A stretch of DNA of 64,000 nucleotides from Cellulomonas soli (GTDB lineage: Bacteria > Actinomycetota > Actinomycetes > Actinomycetales > Cellulomonadaceae), in assembly GCF_013409305.1 (NCBI RefSeq), contig NZ_JACBZJ010000001.1:248001-312000 (forward strand). The letters run 5' to 3'. Positions within the stretch are counted from its first letter, which is position 1. The number at the start of each line of letters is the position of its first letter. The notes beneath the pieces are model-generated. The model was given only the letters and a program-made list of their open reading frames with translations, did no database searches and was not told the DNA's origin. Of this stretch, positions 1 through 7,245 are shown piece after piece. Made by a program: the position numbers and the translations under genes.

Positions 1-202
1 GCCCCTCCTCGGTGCGCCGGACGAGACCCTCCTCCTCGAGCCGCGCCAGCCGGGGGTAGATCGTGCCGGCACTGGGCCGGTAGGTGCCACCGAACCTGTC
101 CTGCAGCGCGGTGATGAGCTCGTACCCGTGCCGCGGGCCGCCCTCGAGCAGCGAGAGCAGGTACAGCCGCAGCTGTCCGTGCGCGAAGACCTGGGCCATC
201 AT
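1..202 (-). CDS. PadR-family transcriptional regulator (3' end outside window)
   Basis: N-terminal 66-67 residues of a PadR winged-helix regulator; the rest lies beyond the left edge. Visible motifs are the PadR helix-turn-helix signature HGYELITALQDRF and the wing region GTIYPRLARLEEEGLVRR. PadR proteins are usually repressors that bind ATAT-rich inverted repeats. Two adjacent ATG codons (first bases 202 and 199) are possible starts. The one at 202 overlaps the TGA of the upstream DUF4097 gene by one base, so the two genes look translationally coupled and share a promoter near 1034-1067. This PadR plus DUF4097 pairing is common in actinobacteria; the signal sensed is not visible. Confidence 0.85.
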   Translation of the reverse strand, partial: MMAQVFAHGQLRLYLLSLLEGGPRHGYELITALQDRFGGTYRPSAGTIYPRLARLEEEGLVRRTEEG

Positions 203-1017
203 CACGCGCCTCCGACCGGCGCCCCGCGCAGCACCGTGACGTGCCCGGAGACGGACGTGACCGACACGAAGCAGCCGCCGTCGCCCGTGCGCAGGTCGAC
301 CGTCCGGTGCCCGGGCGAACCGCCCTTGTACTCCTGACCGTCGACGACGAGCCGCCCGGAGACGGACTGCGCCTTGGCGTGCACCCCGGCGTCCTGCGGC
401 AGCCGCACCGTGACGTCGCCCGAGACCGTCGAGGCGGTGACGGAGGACGTCGCCGAGGTGATGTCGAGCGCCAGCGCCCCGGACACCGTGTTGGCCTGCA
501 CGAGCGTGAGCTCGCCCGAGGCCGCGGTCTCGCCGGACACGGCGTTCAGCCGCAGGTCGCCGGTGTGGTCGCGGACGACGATCTCGCCGGAGACCGTGTT
601 GGCGTTGAGCCGCCCCCGCGTGCCGTCGGTGACGACGGACCCGGAGACCGTCGACACCGAGGCGTCCTCCTGCACGCCGGCGAGCAGGCCGTCGCCGCTG
701 ACCGTGCCGACCCGGGCGCGCACGTGCCGTGGCACCGCGATGTGCACGTCGGTGCTGTCCTTGTCCCGGAAGTTGCGGAACCTCTCCAGGAAGCCCTCCC
801 ACCCGCCGAGCGTGAAGGCGTAGCCGACGCGCAGCTCGCCGTCGGACAGGCTGATCTCGAGGGGGCGCCCGTCGACCGCGTGCACCTCGATGCGCGTCCC
901 CGGCTCGTCGTGCGCGACGACGTCGACGCGCCCGCCCACGAGCTGCACGCGCAGCTGCTGGACGGCGTCGACCTCGATGATCTGGGGGCCTGCGACTACC
1001 CAGGACTCGGTGGCCAT
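202..1017 (-). CDS. DUF4097-family beta-repeat protein
   Basis: 271-aa protein rich in short Val/Ser/Gly strands with recurring TVSG motifs (ANTVSG, TASTVSGDVTV, AQSVSG), typical of the DUF4097 right-handed beta-repeat fold. I see no signal peptide or membrane helix, so it is probably cytoplasmic. The start ATG at 1017 is preceded by GGAGAG. It is the promoter-proximal gene of a two-gene operon with the PadR regulator, whose start overlaps its stop. Molecular function of the family is not established; in this arrangement it is usually co-regulated with, or a target of, the PadR protein. Confidence 0.82.
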   Translation of the reverse strand: MATESWVVAGPQIIEVDAVQQLRVQLVGGRVDVVAHDEPGTRIEVHAVDGRPLEISLSDGELRVGYAFTLGGWEGFLERFRNFRDKDSTDVHIAVPRHVRARVGTVSGDGLLAGVQEDASVSTVSGSVVTDGTRGRLNANTVSGEIVVRDHTGDLRLNAVSGETAASGELTLVQANTVSGALALDITSATSSVTASTVSGDVTVRLPQDAGVHAKAQSVSGRLVVDGQEYKGGSPGHRTVDLRTGDGGCFVSVTSVSGHVTVLRGAPVGGA

Positions 1018-1033
1018 GACTGCTCTCCGTTCG

Positions 1034-1067
1034 CGATATATCTCGTCTCCCTCAACACGATATATCG
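1034..1067 (-). promoter_or_regulatory. Candidate PadR operator: paired CGATATAT sites
   Basis: Upstream of the DUF4097/PadR operon are two AT-rich sites in an otherwise very GC-rich context: CGATATATCT (1034-1043) and the perfect palindrome CGATATATCG (1058-1067), 24 bp centre to centre. ATAT-centred palindromes are typical PadR operators, and position just before the operon start suggests autoregulation. Binding by this PadR is inferred. Confidence 0.6.
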
Positions 1068-1139
1068 CGTTCCGGGACGCGGCAAGAGTCGTCGGGAGAG
1101 CCGCAGGGAGGCGGACGAGAGCGGTGCGACCCGCCGGCG

Positions 1140-2228
1140 TCAGGCCACCAGGCCCGCGCCCCGCAGCTCGACCGTCAGGTCGTGCGGGTTCGACGCGGTC
1201 GCGATCGCCTCGTCGAACGTGATGACGTCGTCACGCACGAGCTGGAAGAGGTGCTGGTCGAAGGTCTGCATCTTGTAGAAGTCGCCGTCACGGATCAGGT
1301 CGATCAGCGGCGGCCCGGCCTGCGGGTCCAGGATCGACTCGGCGGTGCGGCCCGTGTTGACCATCACCTCGATCACCGCGCGACGACCCGTCCCGTCCGA
1401 CTTGCGCGCCAGGCGCTGCGAGACGATCCCCTTCAGGGCCTGCGCCAACGCCACACGCACCTGCTTCTGCTCGTGCGGCGGGAAGAAGTCGACGATGCGG
1501 TTGACCGTCTCCGGGGCGTCGATCGTGTGCAGCGTCGAGAGCACCAGGTGCCCGGTCTCGGCCGCCGAGAGCGCCGCCCGCACCGTCTCCACGTCACGCA
1601 TCTCGCCGACCAGGATCACGTCGGGGTCCTGACGCAGCGCGGCCCGCAGTGCGACCGTGAAGTCCGCCGTGTCCTGACGCACCTCGCGCTGGGACACGAT
1701 CGCCTTCTTGTCGTGGTGCAGGATCTCGATCGGGTCCTCGATCGTGACGATGTTGACCTCCCGGTAAGAGTTCACCAGGTCGACCATCGAGGCCAGCGTC
1801 GTCGTCTTGCCCGACCCGGTCGGACCCGTGACCAGCACCAGGCCGCGCGGCTCGAGCGCGAGCTCGCCGACGACCTCCGGCAGACCCAGCTCGGCCAGCG
1901 ACTGCGCACCGACCGCCACCCGCCGGAAGACCATGCCGTACGTGCCGCGCGCCTGGTAGGCGTTCACCCGGAACCGTCCGACACCGGGGACCGAGTAGGC
2001 GAAGTCGGCCTCGTGCGTCAGCCGGAACTCCTCCACGAGGTCGTCGGGAAGCACCTCCTCGAGCATCCGCTCGGTGTCCGTGGGCCGCAGCTCGGGCACC
2101 TGCAGCTTGCGCAGGCGACCGTCGACCCGCACGCGCGGAGCCGACCCGACCTTCACGTGCAGGTCGGAACCACCCGTGCTCGCCAGGGCGTGCAGGAACG
2201 GGATGACGGACAGGCTCGGCTCGCTCAC
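1140..2228 (-). CDS. pilT: PilT-type twitching motility / pilus retraction ATPase
   Basis: 362-aa hexameric secretion-type ATPase of the PilT/VirB11 family. The N-terminal PAS-like domain begins SLSVIPFLHALASTGGSDLH, the Walker A motif GPTGSGKTTT is near residue 133, the Asp box contains VTIEDPIE, and the His/Walker B region includes ILVGEMRD and LSTLHT. PilT depolymerises type IV pilin filaments at the inner face of the membrane. Start chosen as GTG at 2228, where family similarity begins; no good Shine-Dalgarno is visible and the open frame runs further upstream without recognisable homology. No pilB, pilC or pilin gene lies nearby, so it is a solitary pilT here. Confidence 0.9.
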   Translation of the reverse strand: MSEPSLSVIPFLHALASTGGSDLHVKVGSAPRVRVDGRLRKLQVPELRPTDTERMLEEVLPDDLVEEFRLTHEADFAYSVPGVGRFRVNAYQARGTYGMVFRRVAVGAQSLAELGLPEVVGELALEPRGLVLVTGPTGSGKTTTLASMVDLVNSYREVNIVTIEDPIEILHHDKKAIVSQREVRQDTADFTVALRAALRQDPDVILVGEMRDVETVRAALSAAETGHLVLSTLHTIDAPETVNRIVDFFPPHEQKQVRVALAQALKGIVSQRLARKSDGTGRRAVIEVMVNTGRTAESILDPQAGPPLIDLIRDGDFYKMQTFDQHLFQLVRDDVITFDEAIATASNPHDLTVELRGAGLVA

Positions 2229-2360
2229 CTGGCAGATATCGGGTCGGCGCGCGCCGGACTTGAGCCCGCGAGCCCACCACGGACGTCGGGTGGCCGCGCA
2301 TGTGGGACCATGGGAGCGAGTCCGGCGCATCGCACGGGCGCCGAAACCCGAGGAGACACG

Positions 2361-2435
2361 ATGAGCAAGCGCGGTCGCAAGCGCCGTTCCCGCAAGGGCA
2401 ACGCCGCCAACCACGGCAACCGTCCGAACGCCTGA
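2361..2435 (+). CDS. 50S ribosomal protein bL37
   Basis: 24-aa, extremely basic protein, MSKRGRKRRSRKGN at the N-terminus and ANHGNRPNA at the C-terminus. Length and pattern (KRGRKxR...K..ANHGxRPN) match the small actinobacterial ribosomal protein bL37 first recognised in mycobacterial 50S structures. ATG at 2361 follows an AGGAGA ribosome binding site. It is divergent from pilT and ends just before a strong hairpin terminator shared with rsrA. It is easily missed because of its size. Confidence 0.88.
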   Translation: MSKRGRKRRSRKGNAANHGNRPNA

Positions 2436-2454
2436 GTAGCGTTCGTCACGGCAC

Positions 2455-2490
2455 GAAGGGCCCGGTGCGCATCGCGCATCCGGGCCCTTC
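2455..2490. terminator. Bidirectional terminator hairpin between bL37 and rsrA
   Basis: Perfect 11-bp stem: GAAGGGCCCGG at 2455-2465 pairs with CCGGGCCCTTC at 2480-2490, and the interior TGCGCATCGCGCA can extend the pairing. It is followed on the plus strand by a pyrimidine-rich stretch with a TTCTTCT run. Its place between convergent genes suggests it serves both. Confidence 0.8.
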
Positions 2491-2539
2491 GCCGTTCTTC
2501 TCGCCGTCTCGCGGACGCAGCCGCTCGGGGTCGCCGTAG

Positions 2540-2860
2540 CTACTCGGGCAGGACCCCGCGCACGCGCAGCACCGTGATCCGCTCGTGGATCTTCACCCGC
2601 AGCTCGTCCGGGGCGACCTCCTGGCAGCCGCGCCGCACGACCGCCTTCATGACCCGCTCGACCTCGTGCTCCTCGAGGCAGCCCGTGCAGTGCGACAGGT
2701 GCGCGGAGACCACGTCCTGGTCGGGCGCGGTGAGCTCGGCGTCCAGGTACTCCCACAGCCGGTCCAACGCCTCGGGGCACCCGCAGTCGCTCGCCTGCGA
2801 CGCGGCGTGCGCCGCCTGGCCCTGGCTGATCTGACCTTGGCTGATCTGACCCTGGCTCAT
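2540..2860 (-). CDS. rsrA: Anti-sigma factor RsrA (zinc, thiol-responsive)
   Basis: 106-aa ZAS-family anti-sigma factor of the mycothiol-responsive RsrA/RshA type. The zinc motif H54-x3-C58-x2-C61 is intact, with additional upstream cysteines C26 and C28 as in RsrA. In this family oxidation to disulfides releases zinc and frees SigR. The gene overlaps the sigR stop (ATGA), indicating translational coupling and stoichiometric expression. An odd feature is the N-terminal extension made of three near-identical five-residue units (SQGQI) encoded by 15-bp tandem repeats; the core family homology starts after residue about 24. Confidence 0.9.
   Translation of the reverse strand: MSQGQISQGQISQGQAAHAASQASDCGCPEALDRLWEYLDAELTAPDQDVVSAHLSHCTGCLEEHEVERVMKAVVRRGCQEVAPDELRVKIHERITVLRVRGVLPE
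2813..2857 (-). repeat. Three tandem 15-bp repeats in rsrA 5' end
   Basis: Immediately after the rsrA start codon three 15-bp units (AGCCAGGGTCAGATC and two variants) follow each other, encoding [15 protein letters not shown]. Units differ at one to a few bases. The third unit diverges at its end. Confidence 0.85.
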
Positions 2861-3483
2861 CGTGCGCCCTCCGGTGCTGAAGGGGCCGCCGGCACCAACC
2901 CGCGGTCGCGGGCGTAGTCCGTCAGCAGCTCACGCAGCTGAGCACGACCGCGGTGCAGGCGGGACATCACCGTCCCGATCGGCGTCCCCATGATCTCGGC
3001 GATCTCCTTGTACGCGAAGCCCTCGACATCGGCGAGGTACACCGCGATCCGGAAGTCCTCGGGGATGCGCGCGAGCGCGTCCTTCACGTCGGAGTCCGGA
3101 AGATGGTCGAGCGCGACCGCCTCGGCGGAGCGCAGACCGGCCGAGGTGTGCGACTCGGCACGGGCCAGCTGCCAGTCCTCGATCTCCTCGGAGCGGGACT
3201 GCTGCGGCTCACGCTGCTTCTTGCGGTAGGTGTTGATGTAGGTGTTCGTCAGGATCCGGTACAGCCACGCCTTGAGGTTCGTGCCCGGCCGGTACTGGTG
3301 GAACGCCGCGAACGCCTTCGTGAACGTCTCCTGGACCAGGTCCTCGGCGTCCGACGGGTTCCGCGTCATGCGCAGGGCAGCGCCGTACAGCTGGTCCAGG
3401 TAGACCAGTGCCTCGGCCTCGAATCGCTCCGTCCGGGCCGCGTCGTCCTCGGCCTGCGGTGCGCGGTGCGTGTCCTCGCTCAT
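2857..3483 (-). CDS. sigR: ECF sigma factor SigR/SigH
   Basis: 208-aa ECF sigma factor from ATG 3483 (MSEDTHRAP). Region 2 contains [20 protein letters not shown] and [13 protein letters not shown]; region 4 contains [20 protein letters not shown]. Together with the adjacent RsrA this is the disulfide-stress regulon sigma factor SigR (SigH in mycobacteria). Two starts are plausible. A TAGGCT hexamer 8 bases before ATG 3483 fits a leaderless housekeeping transcript. An in-frame GTG at 3531 would add 16 residues (first residues [11 protein letters not shown]), and it lies just downstream of a SigR-type promoter. Streptomyces sigR is known to make a longer, unstable form from its autoregulated promoter, so both products may exist. 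Confidence 0.93.
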   Translation of the reverse strand: MSEDTHRAPQAEDDAARTERFEAEALVYLDQLYGAALRMTRNPSDAEDLVQETFTKAFAAFHQYRPGTNLKAWLYRILTNTYINTYRKKQREPQQSRSEEIEDWQLARAESHTSAGLRSAEAVALDHLPDSDVKDALARIPEDFRIAVYLADVEGFAYKEIAEIMGTPIGTVMSRLHRGRAQLRELLTDYARDRGLVPAAPSAPEGAR

Positions 3484-3491
3484 CGTCGACG

Positions 3492-3497
3492 AGCCTA
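3492..3497 (-). promoter_or_regulatory. -10 hexamer TAGGCT for leaderless sigR start
   Basis: TAGGCT read on the minus strand, 8 bases before ATG 3483, leaves no room for an untranslated leader. This fits a constitutive leaderless transcript for the short SigR form. Confidence 0.5.
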
Positions 3498-3540
3498 GCC
3501 CGCGCGGGCGTTCCAGTACGTCTGCCGTCACAGGCGGTCC

Positions 3541-3567
3541 AACAGCGGCGGCACGCCCGGCATTCCC
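3541..3567 (-). promoter_or_regulatory. SigR-type autoregulatory promoter upstream of sigR
   Basis: On the minus strand GGGAAT (3567-3562) is separated by exactly 18 bases from GTT (3543-3541). This matches the established SigR/SigH consensus GGGAAT-N18-GTT. Transcription would begin close to 3535, only a few bases before the alternative GTG start at 3531. Confidence 0.75.
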
Positions 3568-3590
3568 TCGCGGCGTCAGCAGGGCGGCAC

Positions 3591-3596
3591 TAGCGT
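3591..3596 (+). promoter_or_regulatory. -10 hexamer TAGCGT, leaderless ferritin start
   Basis: TAGCGT followed by six bases and then ATG 3603. No ribosome binding site is needed if the transcript starts at or beside the ATG. Confidence 0.5.
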
Positions 3597-3602
3597 GAGG
3601 CC

Positions 3603-4145
3603 ATGACCGAGACCTCGTCCTCGACGTTCCTGCGGCTGCTGCGCGAGCAGATCGGCCACGAGTTCGACGCGCACCAGCAGTACGTGGCGATCGCCGTCTG
3701 GTTCGACGGTCAGGACCTGCCCCAGCTGGCGCGGCACTACTACCGCCAGGCGCTCGAGGAGCGCAACCACGCGATGATGATCGTGCGGTACCTGCTCGAC
3801 CGTGACCTGCGCGTCGAGATCCCCGCGGGGAGCCCGGTCCGCAACGACTTCTCCACCGTCACCGAGCCGATCGCACTGGCGCTCGCGCAGGAGAAGCAGG
3901 TCACCGAGCAGATCGAGGCGATCTTCCGGGCCGCCCGCGCCGAGGACGACGCGCTCGGCGAGCAGTTCCTCCTGTGGTTCCTCAAGGAGCAGGTCGAGGA
4001 GGTCGCGTCCGCGAGCACGCTGCTCACGGTGGCACAGCGCGCCAAGGACAACCTCTTCGACCTCGAGAACTACGTCGCCCGCGAGACGATCGGGGACGGC
4101 GGGGAGTCCGCCGACGCCCCGTCCGCCGCCGGCGGGGCGATCTGA
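3603..4145 (+). CDS. Ferritin-like iron storage protein (non-heme ferritin)
   Basis: 180-aa four-helix-bundle ferritin. Ferroxidase ligands are recognisable in [16 protein letters not shown], in [14 protein letters not shown] and in [13 protein letters not shown]. It oxidises Fe2+ and stores it as mineral in a 24-mer shell in the cytoplasm, also limiting Fenton chemistry. The C-terminus ([15 protein letters not shown]) is a low-complexity tail beyond the helical core. It is divergent from sigR, so oxidative-stress control from the shared 120-bp region is plausible. The DoxX gene follows 8 bases after its stop. Confidence 0.9.
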   Translation: MTETSSSTFLRLLREQIGHEFDAHQQYVAIAVWFDGQDLPQLARHYYRQALEERNHAMMIVRYLLDRDLRVEIPAGSPVRNDFSTVTEPIALALAQEKQVTEQIEAIFRAARAEDDALGEQFLLWFLKEQVEEVASASTLLTVAQRAKDNLFDLENYVARETIGDGGESADAPSAAGGAI

Positions 4146-4153
4146 GGCCCGCC

Positions 4154-4639
4154 GTGCTGCTGCGCCGCGTCGCCCGCCCGCTGTTCGCCACCTGGTTCGT
4201 CGCCGAGGGCGTGGACGTCGTCCGCCACCCCGCGCCGCACGCGGACGAGATCCGCGCCACCCTCGCCCGCCTCCCCGCGGGCCTGCTGCCGCCCTCGTTC
4301 GACGCCGAGCCGACCGACGGCCAGCTGCGGCTCGCGGCCCGGGTGCACGGCGCTGCGCTCGCCGTCGCCGGGCTCATGGTCGTCGGTGGCAAGGCACCCC
4401 GCACGGCTGCGCTCGCGCTGGCCGCCCTCACGGCTCCGCTCGTCGTGGCGAACCTGCCCGACCGGAAGGGCGGTCACGACCGTGAGCAGCGGCGGAACCG
4501 TCGCGACCGGCTCGTCCAGGCCGTGACGTTCACCGGTGCAGCACTGCTCGTGGCCGCCGACCGGGAGGGACGGCCGGGCATCGCCTGGCGGGTCGAGCAG
4601 GCGCGCACCGCACGGGCCGACGCGCGCGACGCCACCTGA
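4154..4639 (+). CDS. DoxX-family membrane protein
   Basis: 161-aa protein starting at GTG 4154 (MLLRRVARPLFATWFVAEGV). The N-terminal LLRRVARPLFATWFVAEG motif and helices near ALAVAGLMVVGG, TAALALAALTAPLVVAN and LVQAVTFTGAALLVAAD fit DoxX, a four-helix membrane family. In mycobacteria DoxX partners with superoxide dismutase and a thiosulfate transferase in detoxification; here its close coupling to ferritin also points to redox or iron stress, by inference. The C-terminal 30 residues are hydrophilic. Confidence 0.75.
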   Translation: MLLRRVARPLFATWFVAEGVDVVRHPAPHADEIRATLARLPAGLLPPSFDAEPTDGQLRLAARVHGAALAVAGLMVVGGKAPRTAALALAALTAPLVVANLPDRKGGHDREQRRNRRDRLVQAVTFTGAALLVAADREGRPGIAWRVEQARTARADARDAT

Positions 4640-4740
4640 GCGACACCCACGCCTGCCGCTCCCCCGACCTGGCCCCGGAGTCGGCGCGCCCACGACGCGG
4701 CCACGGCGGACACCAGCCGGGGCACGACGGGACGCGGCGA

Positions 4741-4746
4741 TAGCCT
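4741..4746 (+). promoter_or_regulatory. -10 hexamer TAGCCT, leaderless aroA start
   Basis: TAGCCT plus six bases (GACGCC) lead straight into ATG 4753. The preceding 100 bases after the DoxX gene show nothing else I recognise. Confidence 0.5.
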
Positions 4747-4752
4747 GACGCC

Positions 4753-6120
4753 ATGACGACGCACGGTGCCGCCGACCCGACGACGACCACGTCCGGCACC
4801 AGGCCGGTGTGGTCGGCCCCCGGCGCCGACCACCCGCTCGACGCCCTCGTCGAGGTGCCCGGGTCGAAGTCGCTCACCAACCGCTACCTCGTCCTGGCCG
4901 CCCTCGCCGACTCGCCCAGCAGGTTGCGCGGGGCGCTGCGCTCGCGCGACACGCTGCTGATGGCGGACGCGCTCGGCCACCTCGGTGCCCGCGTCGACCA
5001 GGTCGACGGCGCCCCGGGCGACTGGCTCGTGACACCCGGCCCGGTGCACGGCGGGACGACGATCGCCTGCGGGCTCGCCGGCACGGTCATGCGCTTCCTG
5101 CCCGCCGTCGCGGCCCTCGCCGACGGCGACGTCAGGTTCGACGGCGACACGGAGGCGCTCGCCAGGCCCATGGGCCCCGTGCTCACCGCGCTGCGCACCC
5201 TGGGCGTCCGCGTCGACGAGCACGGCCAGGAGGGCCGGCTCCCCTTCACCGTGCACGGCCGAGGCGGGCTCGTCGGGGGGCACGTCGACGTCGACGCCTC
5301 CGGGTCGAGCCAGTTCGTCTCCGGCCTGCTGCTCGCCGCCGCCCGCTTCGAGCGCGGGCTGACGATCCGGCACACGGGCCCGACGCTGCCGAGCCTGCCG
5401 CACATCGAGATGACCGTCGCCGTCCTGCGTGCAGCCGGGGTGCAGGTCGACGACTCACGGCCGGCCATCTGGCAGGTCGCACCCGGGCCCGTCGCCGGAC
5501 GCGACGTGCGCGTCGAGCCCGACCTGTCGAACGCCGCTCCCTTCCTGTGCGCCGCGCTCGTCGCCGGCGGCACCGTCCGGGTTCCGGGCTGGCCCACCAG
5601 CACCACCCAGCCGGGCGGCCTGCTGCCCGGGATCCTCACCCGCATGGGCGCGACGACCTCGCTCGACGGCGACGTGCTCTCGGTGTCCGGCACCGGGCAG
5701 GTGCACGGCCTCGACCTCGACCTGTCCGCGGCCGGCGAGCTCGCGCCGACCATCGCCGCCCTGGCCGCGCTCGCCGACTCCCCCACCCGCCTGCGCGGCA
5801 TCGCCCACCTGCGCGGGCACGAGACCGACCGCCTCGCCGCCCTGGCGACCGAGATCACCCGGCTCGGCGGACGCGCCGAGCAGAGCGCGGACGGCCTCGT
5901 CATCACCCCGCAGCCGCTCACCGGCGCGGTGTGGCGCACGTACGCCGACCACAGGATGGCGACCGGAGGGGCCCTGATCGGGCTGCGCGTGCCCGGTGTG
6001 CGCGTCGAGGACGTCGCCACCACGGCCAAGACGATCCCGGACTTCGTGGGGCTGTGGACCGCGATGCTCGCCTCGCCCGCGGCCACCCCCGCACCGACCG
6101 ACGCGGAGGTCGTCGGCTGA
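4753..6120 (+). CDS. aroA: 3-phosphoshikimate 1-carboxyvinyltransferase (EPSP synthase)
   Basis: 455-aa EPSP synthase, sixth step of the shikimate pathway: phosphoenolpyruvate plus shikimate-3-phosphate to EPSP, cytoplasmic. Key motifs are VPGSKSLTNRYLVLAALA near residue 35, the PEP loop GLAGTVMRFLPA, the region DASGSSQFVSGLLLAA, and the C-terminal RTYADHRMA. In the PEP loop the residue equivalent to E. coli Pro101 is Phe, as is usual in actinobacterial homologues. An N-terminal extension of about 25 residues precedes the core. The stop overlaps the rsgA start by one base (TGATG). Confidence 0.97.
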   Translation: MTTHGAADPTTTTSGTRPVWSAPGADHPLDALVEVPGSKSLTNRYLVLAALADSPSRLRGALRSRDTLLMADALGHLGARVDQVDGAPGDWLVTPGPVHGGTTIACGLAGTVMRFLPAVAALADGDVRFDGDTEALARPMGPVLTALRTLGVRVDEHGQEGRLPFTVHGRGGLVGGHVDVDASGSSQFVSGLLLAAARFERGLTIRHTGPTLPSLPHIEMTVAVLRAAGVQVDDSRPAIWQVAPGPVAGRDVRVEPDLSNAAPFLCAALVAGGTVRVPGWPTSTTQPGGLLPGILTRMGATTSLDGDVLSVSGTGQVHGLDLDLSAAGELAPTIAALAALADSPTRLRGIAHLRGHETDRLAALATEITRLGGRAEQSADGLVITPQPLTGAVWRTYADHRMATGGALIGLRVPGVRVEDVATTAKTIPDFVGLWTAMLASPAATPAPTDAEVVG

Positions 6121-7214
6121 TGCCGACGCGCCGGTACGACGAGCGGGACGTGCGGGTGCGCCCCGGCAAGGGGTCCCGTCCGCGCACCAAGCAGCGCCCC
6201 GAGCACGCCGACGCCGAGGTCGCCCTGGTCACCGCCGTCGATCGCGGCCGCTACACGGTGCTCGTCGACGCCGACGGTCCCGACGAGCGGCGTGCCGTGG
6301 CCATGAAGGCCCGTGAGCTCGGCCGCGAGCGCGTCGTGCCCGGCGACCTCGTGGACGTCGTCGGCGACACCTCGGGTGACGACGGGTCGCTCGCCCGCAT
6401 CGTGCGGATCGGCCCTCGGCGCACCGTGCTGCGGCGCACCGCCGACGACACCGACCCGATCGAGCGCGTCATCGTCGCGAACGCCGACCAGCTCGTCGTC
6501 GTCACCGCCCTCGCCGACCCCGAACCGCGGACCCGGATGATCGACCGGTGCGTCGCCGCCGCCTACGACGCCCGCATGGACGTGCTGCTCGCCCTGACCA
6601 AGGCCGACCTCGCCGACGCGGGATGGCTCGTGGAGATGTACGCACCGATCGGCGTCCGGGTCGTGGTGACCCGCACGGATGCCGGTGGGGCTGCCGGTAC
6701 CGCGGGCACCGTGCACGGGCTGGAGGCCGTCCTGGACGCGCTCGACGGTCGCACCTCGGTCCTCGTCGGGCACTCCGGCGTCGGGAAGTCCACCCTTGTC
6801 AACGCGCTCGTCCCGGACGCCGGACGGGCCATCGGGCGGGTCAACGACGTCACCGGCCGCGGCCGCCACACGTCCACCTCGGCGGTCGCCCTCCGCGTGC
6901 CCGGCACGCACGCGCCGACCTGGGTGATCGACACCCCCGGGGTGCGTTCCTTCGGCTTGGCGCACGTCGACCCGCAGCACCTCATCGGCGCGTTCGCCGA
7001 CCTGGCCGCCGTCAGCGAGGAGTGCCCGCGAGGCTGCACCCACGCGACAGACTCCCCCGACTGCCTGCTCGACACCTGGGTCGCCGACGCCCCGGGGGCC
7101 ACCGTGCACGACGCACGCGCCGCCCGGGTCGCCTCGTTCCGACGCCTGCTCGCGAGCCGCCTGGGCACACCTGACGGCGACCCGCGCGAGACCGGCGGCC
7201 CCGCCCTCCCCTGA
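6120..7214 (+). CDS. rsgA: Ribosome small subunit-dependent GTPase A
   Basis: 364-aa circularly permuted GTPase that helps mature the 30S subunit. Order of motifs is G4 (LTKAD), G1 (GHSGVGKSTLVN), G3 (DTPG), as expected for RsgA, preceded by an OB-fold domain and followed by a zinc-binding domain with cysteines in EECPRGCTHATDSPDC. The start ATG overlaps the aroA stop, so expression is coupled to aroA; this aroA-rsgA order is widespread in actinobacteria. Confidence 0.96.
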   Translation: MPTRRYDERDVRVRPGKGSRPRTKQRPEHADAEVALVTAVDRGRYTVLVDADGPDERRAVAMKARELGRERVVPGDLVDVVGDTSGDDGSLARIVRIGPRRTVLRRTADDTDPIERVIVANADQLVVVTALADPEPRTRMIDRCVAAAYDARMDVLLALTKADLADAGWLVEMYAPIGVRVVVTRTDAGGAAGTAGTVHGLEAVLDALDGRTSVLVGHSGVGKSTLVNALVPDAGRAIGRVNDVTGRGRHTSTSAVALRVPGTHAPTWVIDTPGVRSFGLAHVDPQHLIGAFADLAAVSEECPRGCTHATDSPDCLLDTWVADAPGATVHDARAARVASFRRLLASRLGTPDGDPRETGGPALP

Positions 7215-7232
7215 CCTGCCCGGACGAGCCGC

Positions 7233-7238
7233 TAGCGT
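7233..7238 (+). promoter_or_regulatory. -10 hexamer TAGCGT, leaderless hisN start
   Basis: TAGCGT, seven bases, then ATG 7246. An in-frame GTG at 7237 overlaps this hexamer and is therefore an unlikely start. Confidence 0.5.
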
Positions 7239-7245
7239 GGCGGGC

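Noticed and set aside
2229..2780. N-terminal extension of PilT to 546 residues
   Set aside because: The extra region overlaps bL37, its terminator and rsrA on the same or opposite strand and has no PilT homology; family members begin at the GTG at 2228.
7237..7245. GTG start for hisN at 7237
   Set aside because: It overlaps the -10 hexamer TAGCGT; ATG 7246 is at the right distance and matches family N-termini.
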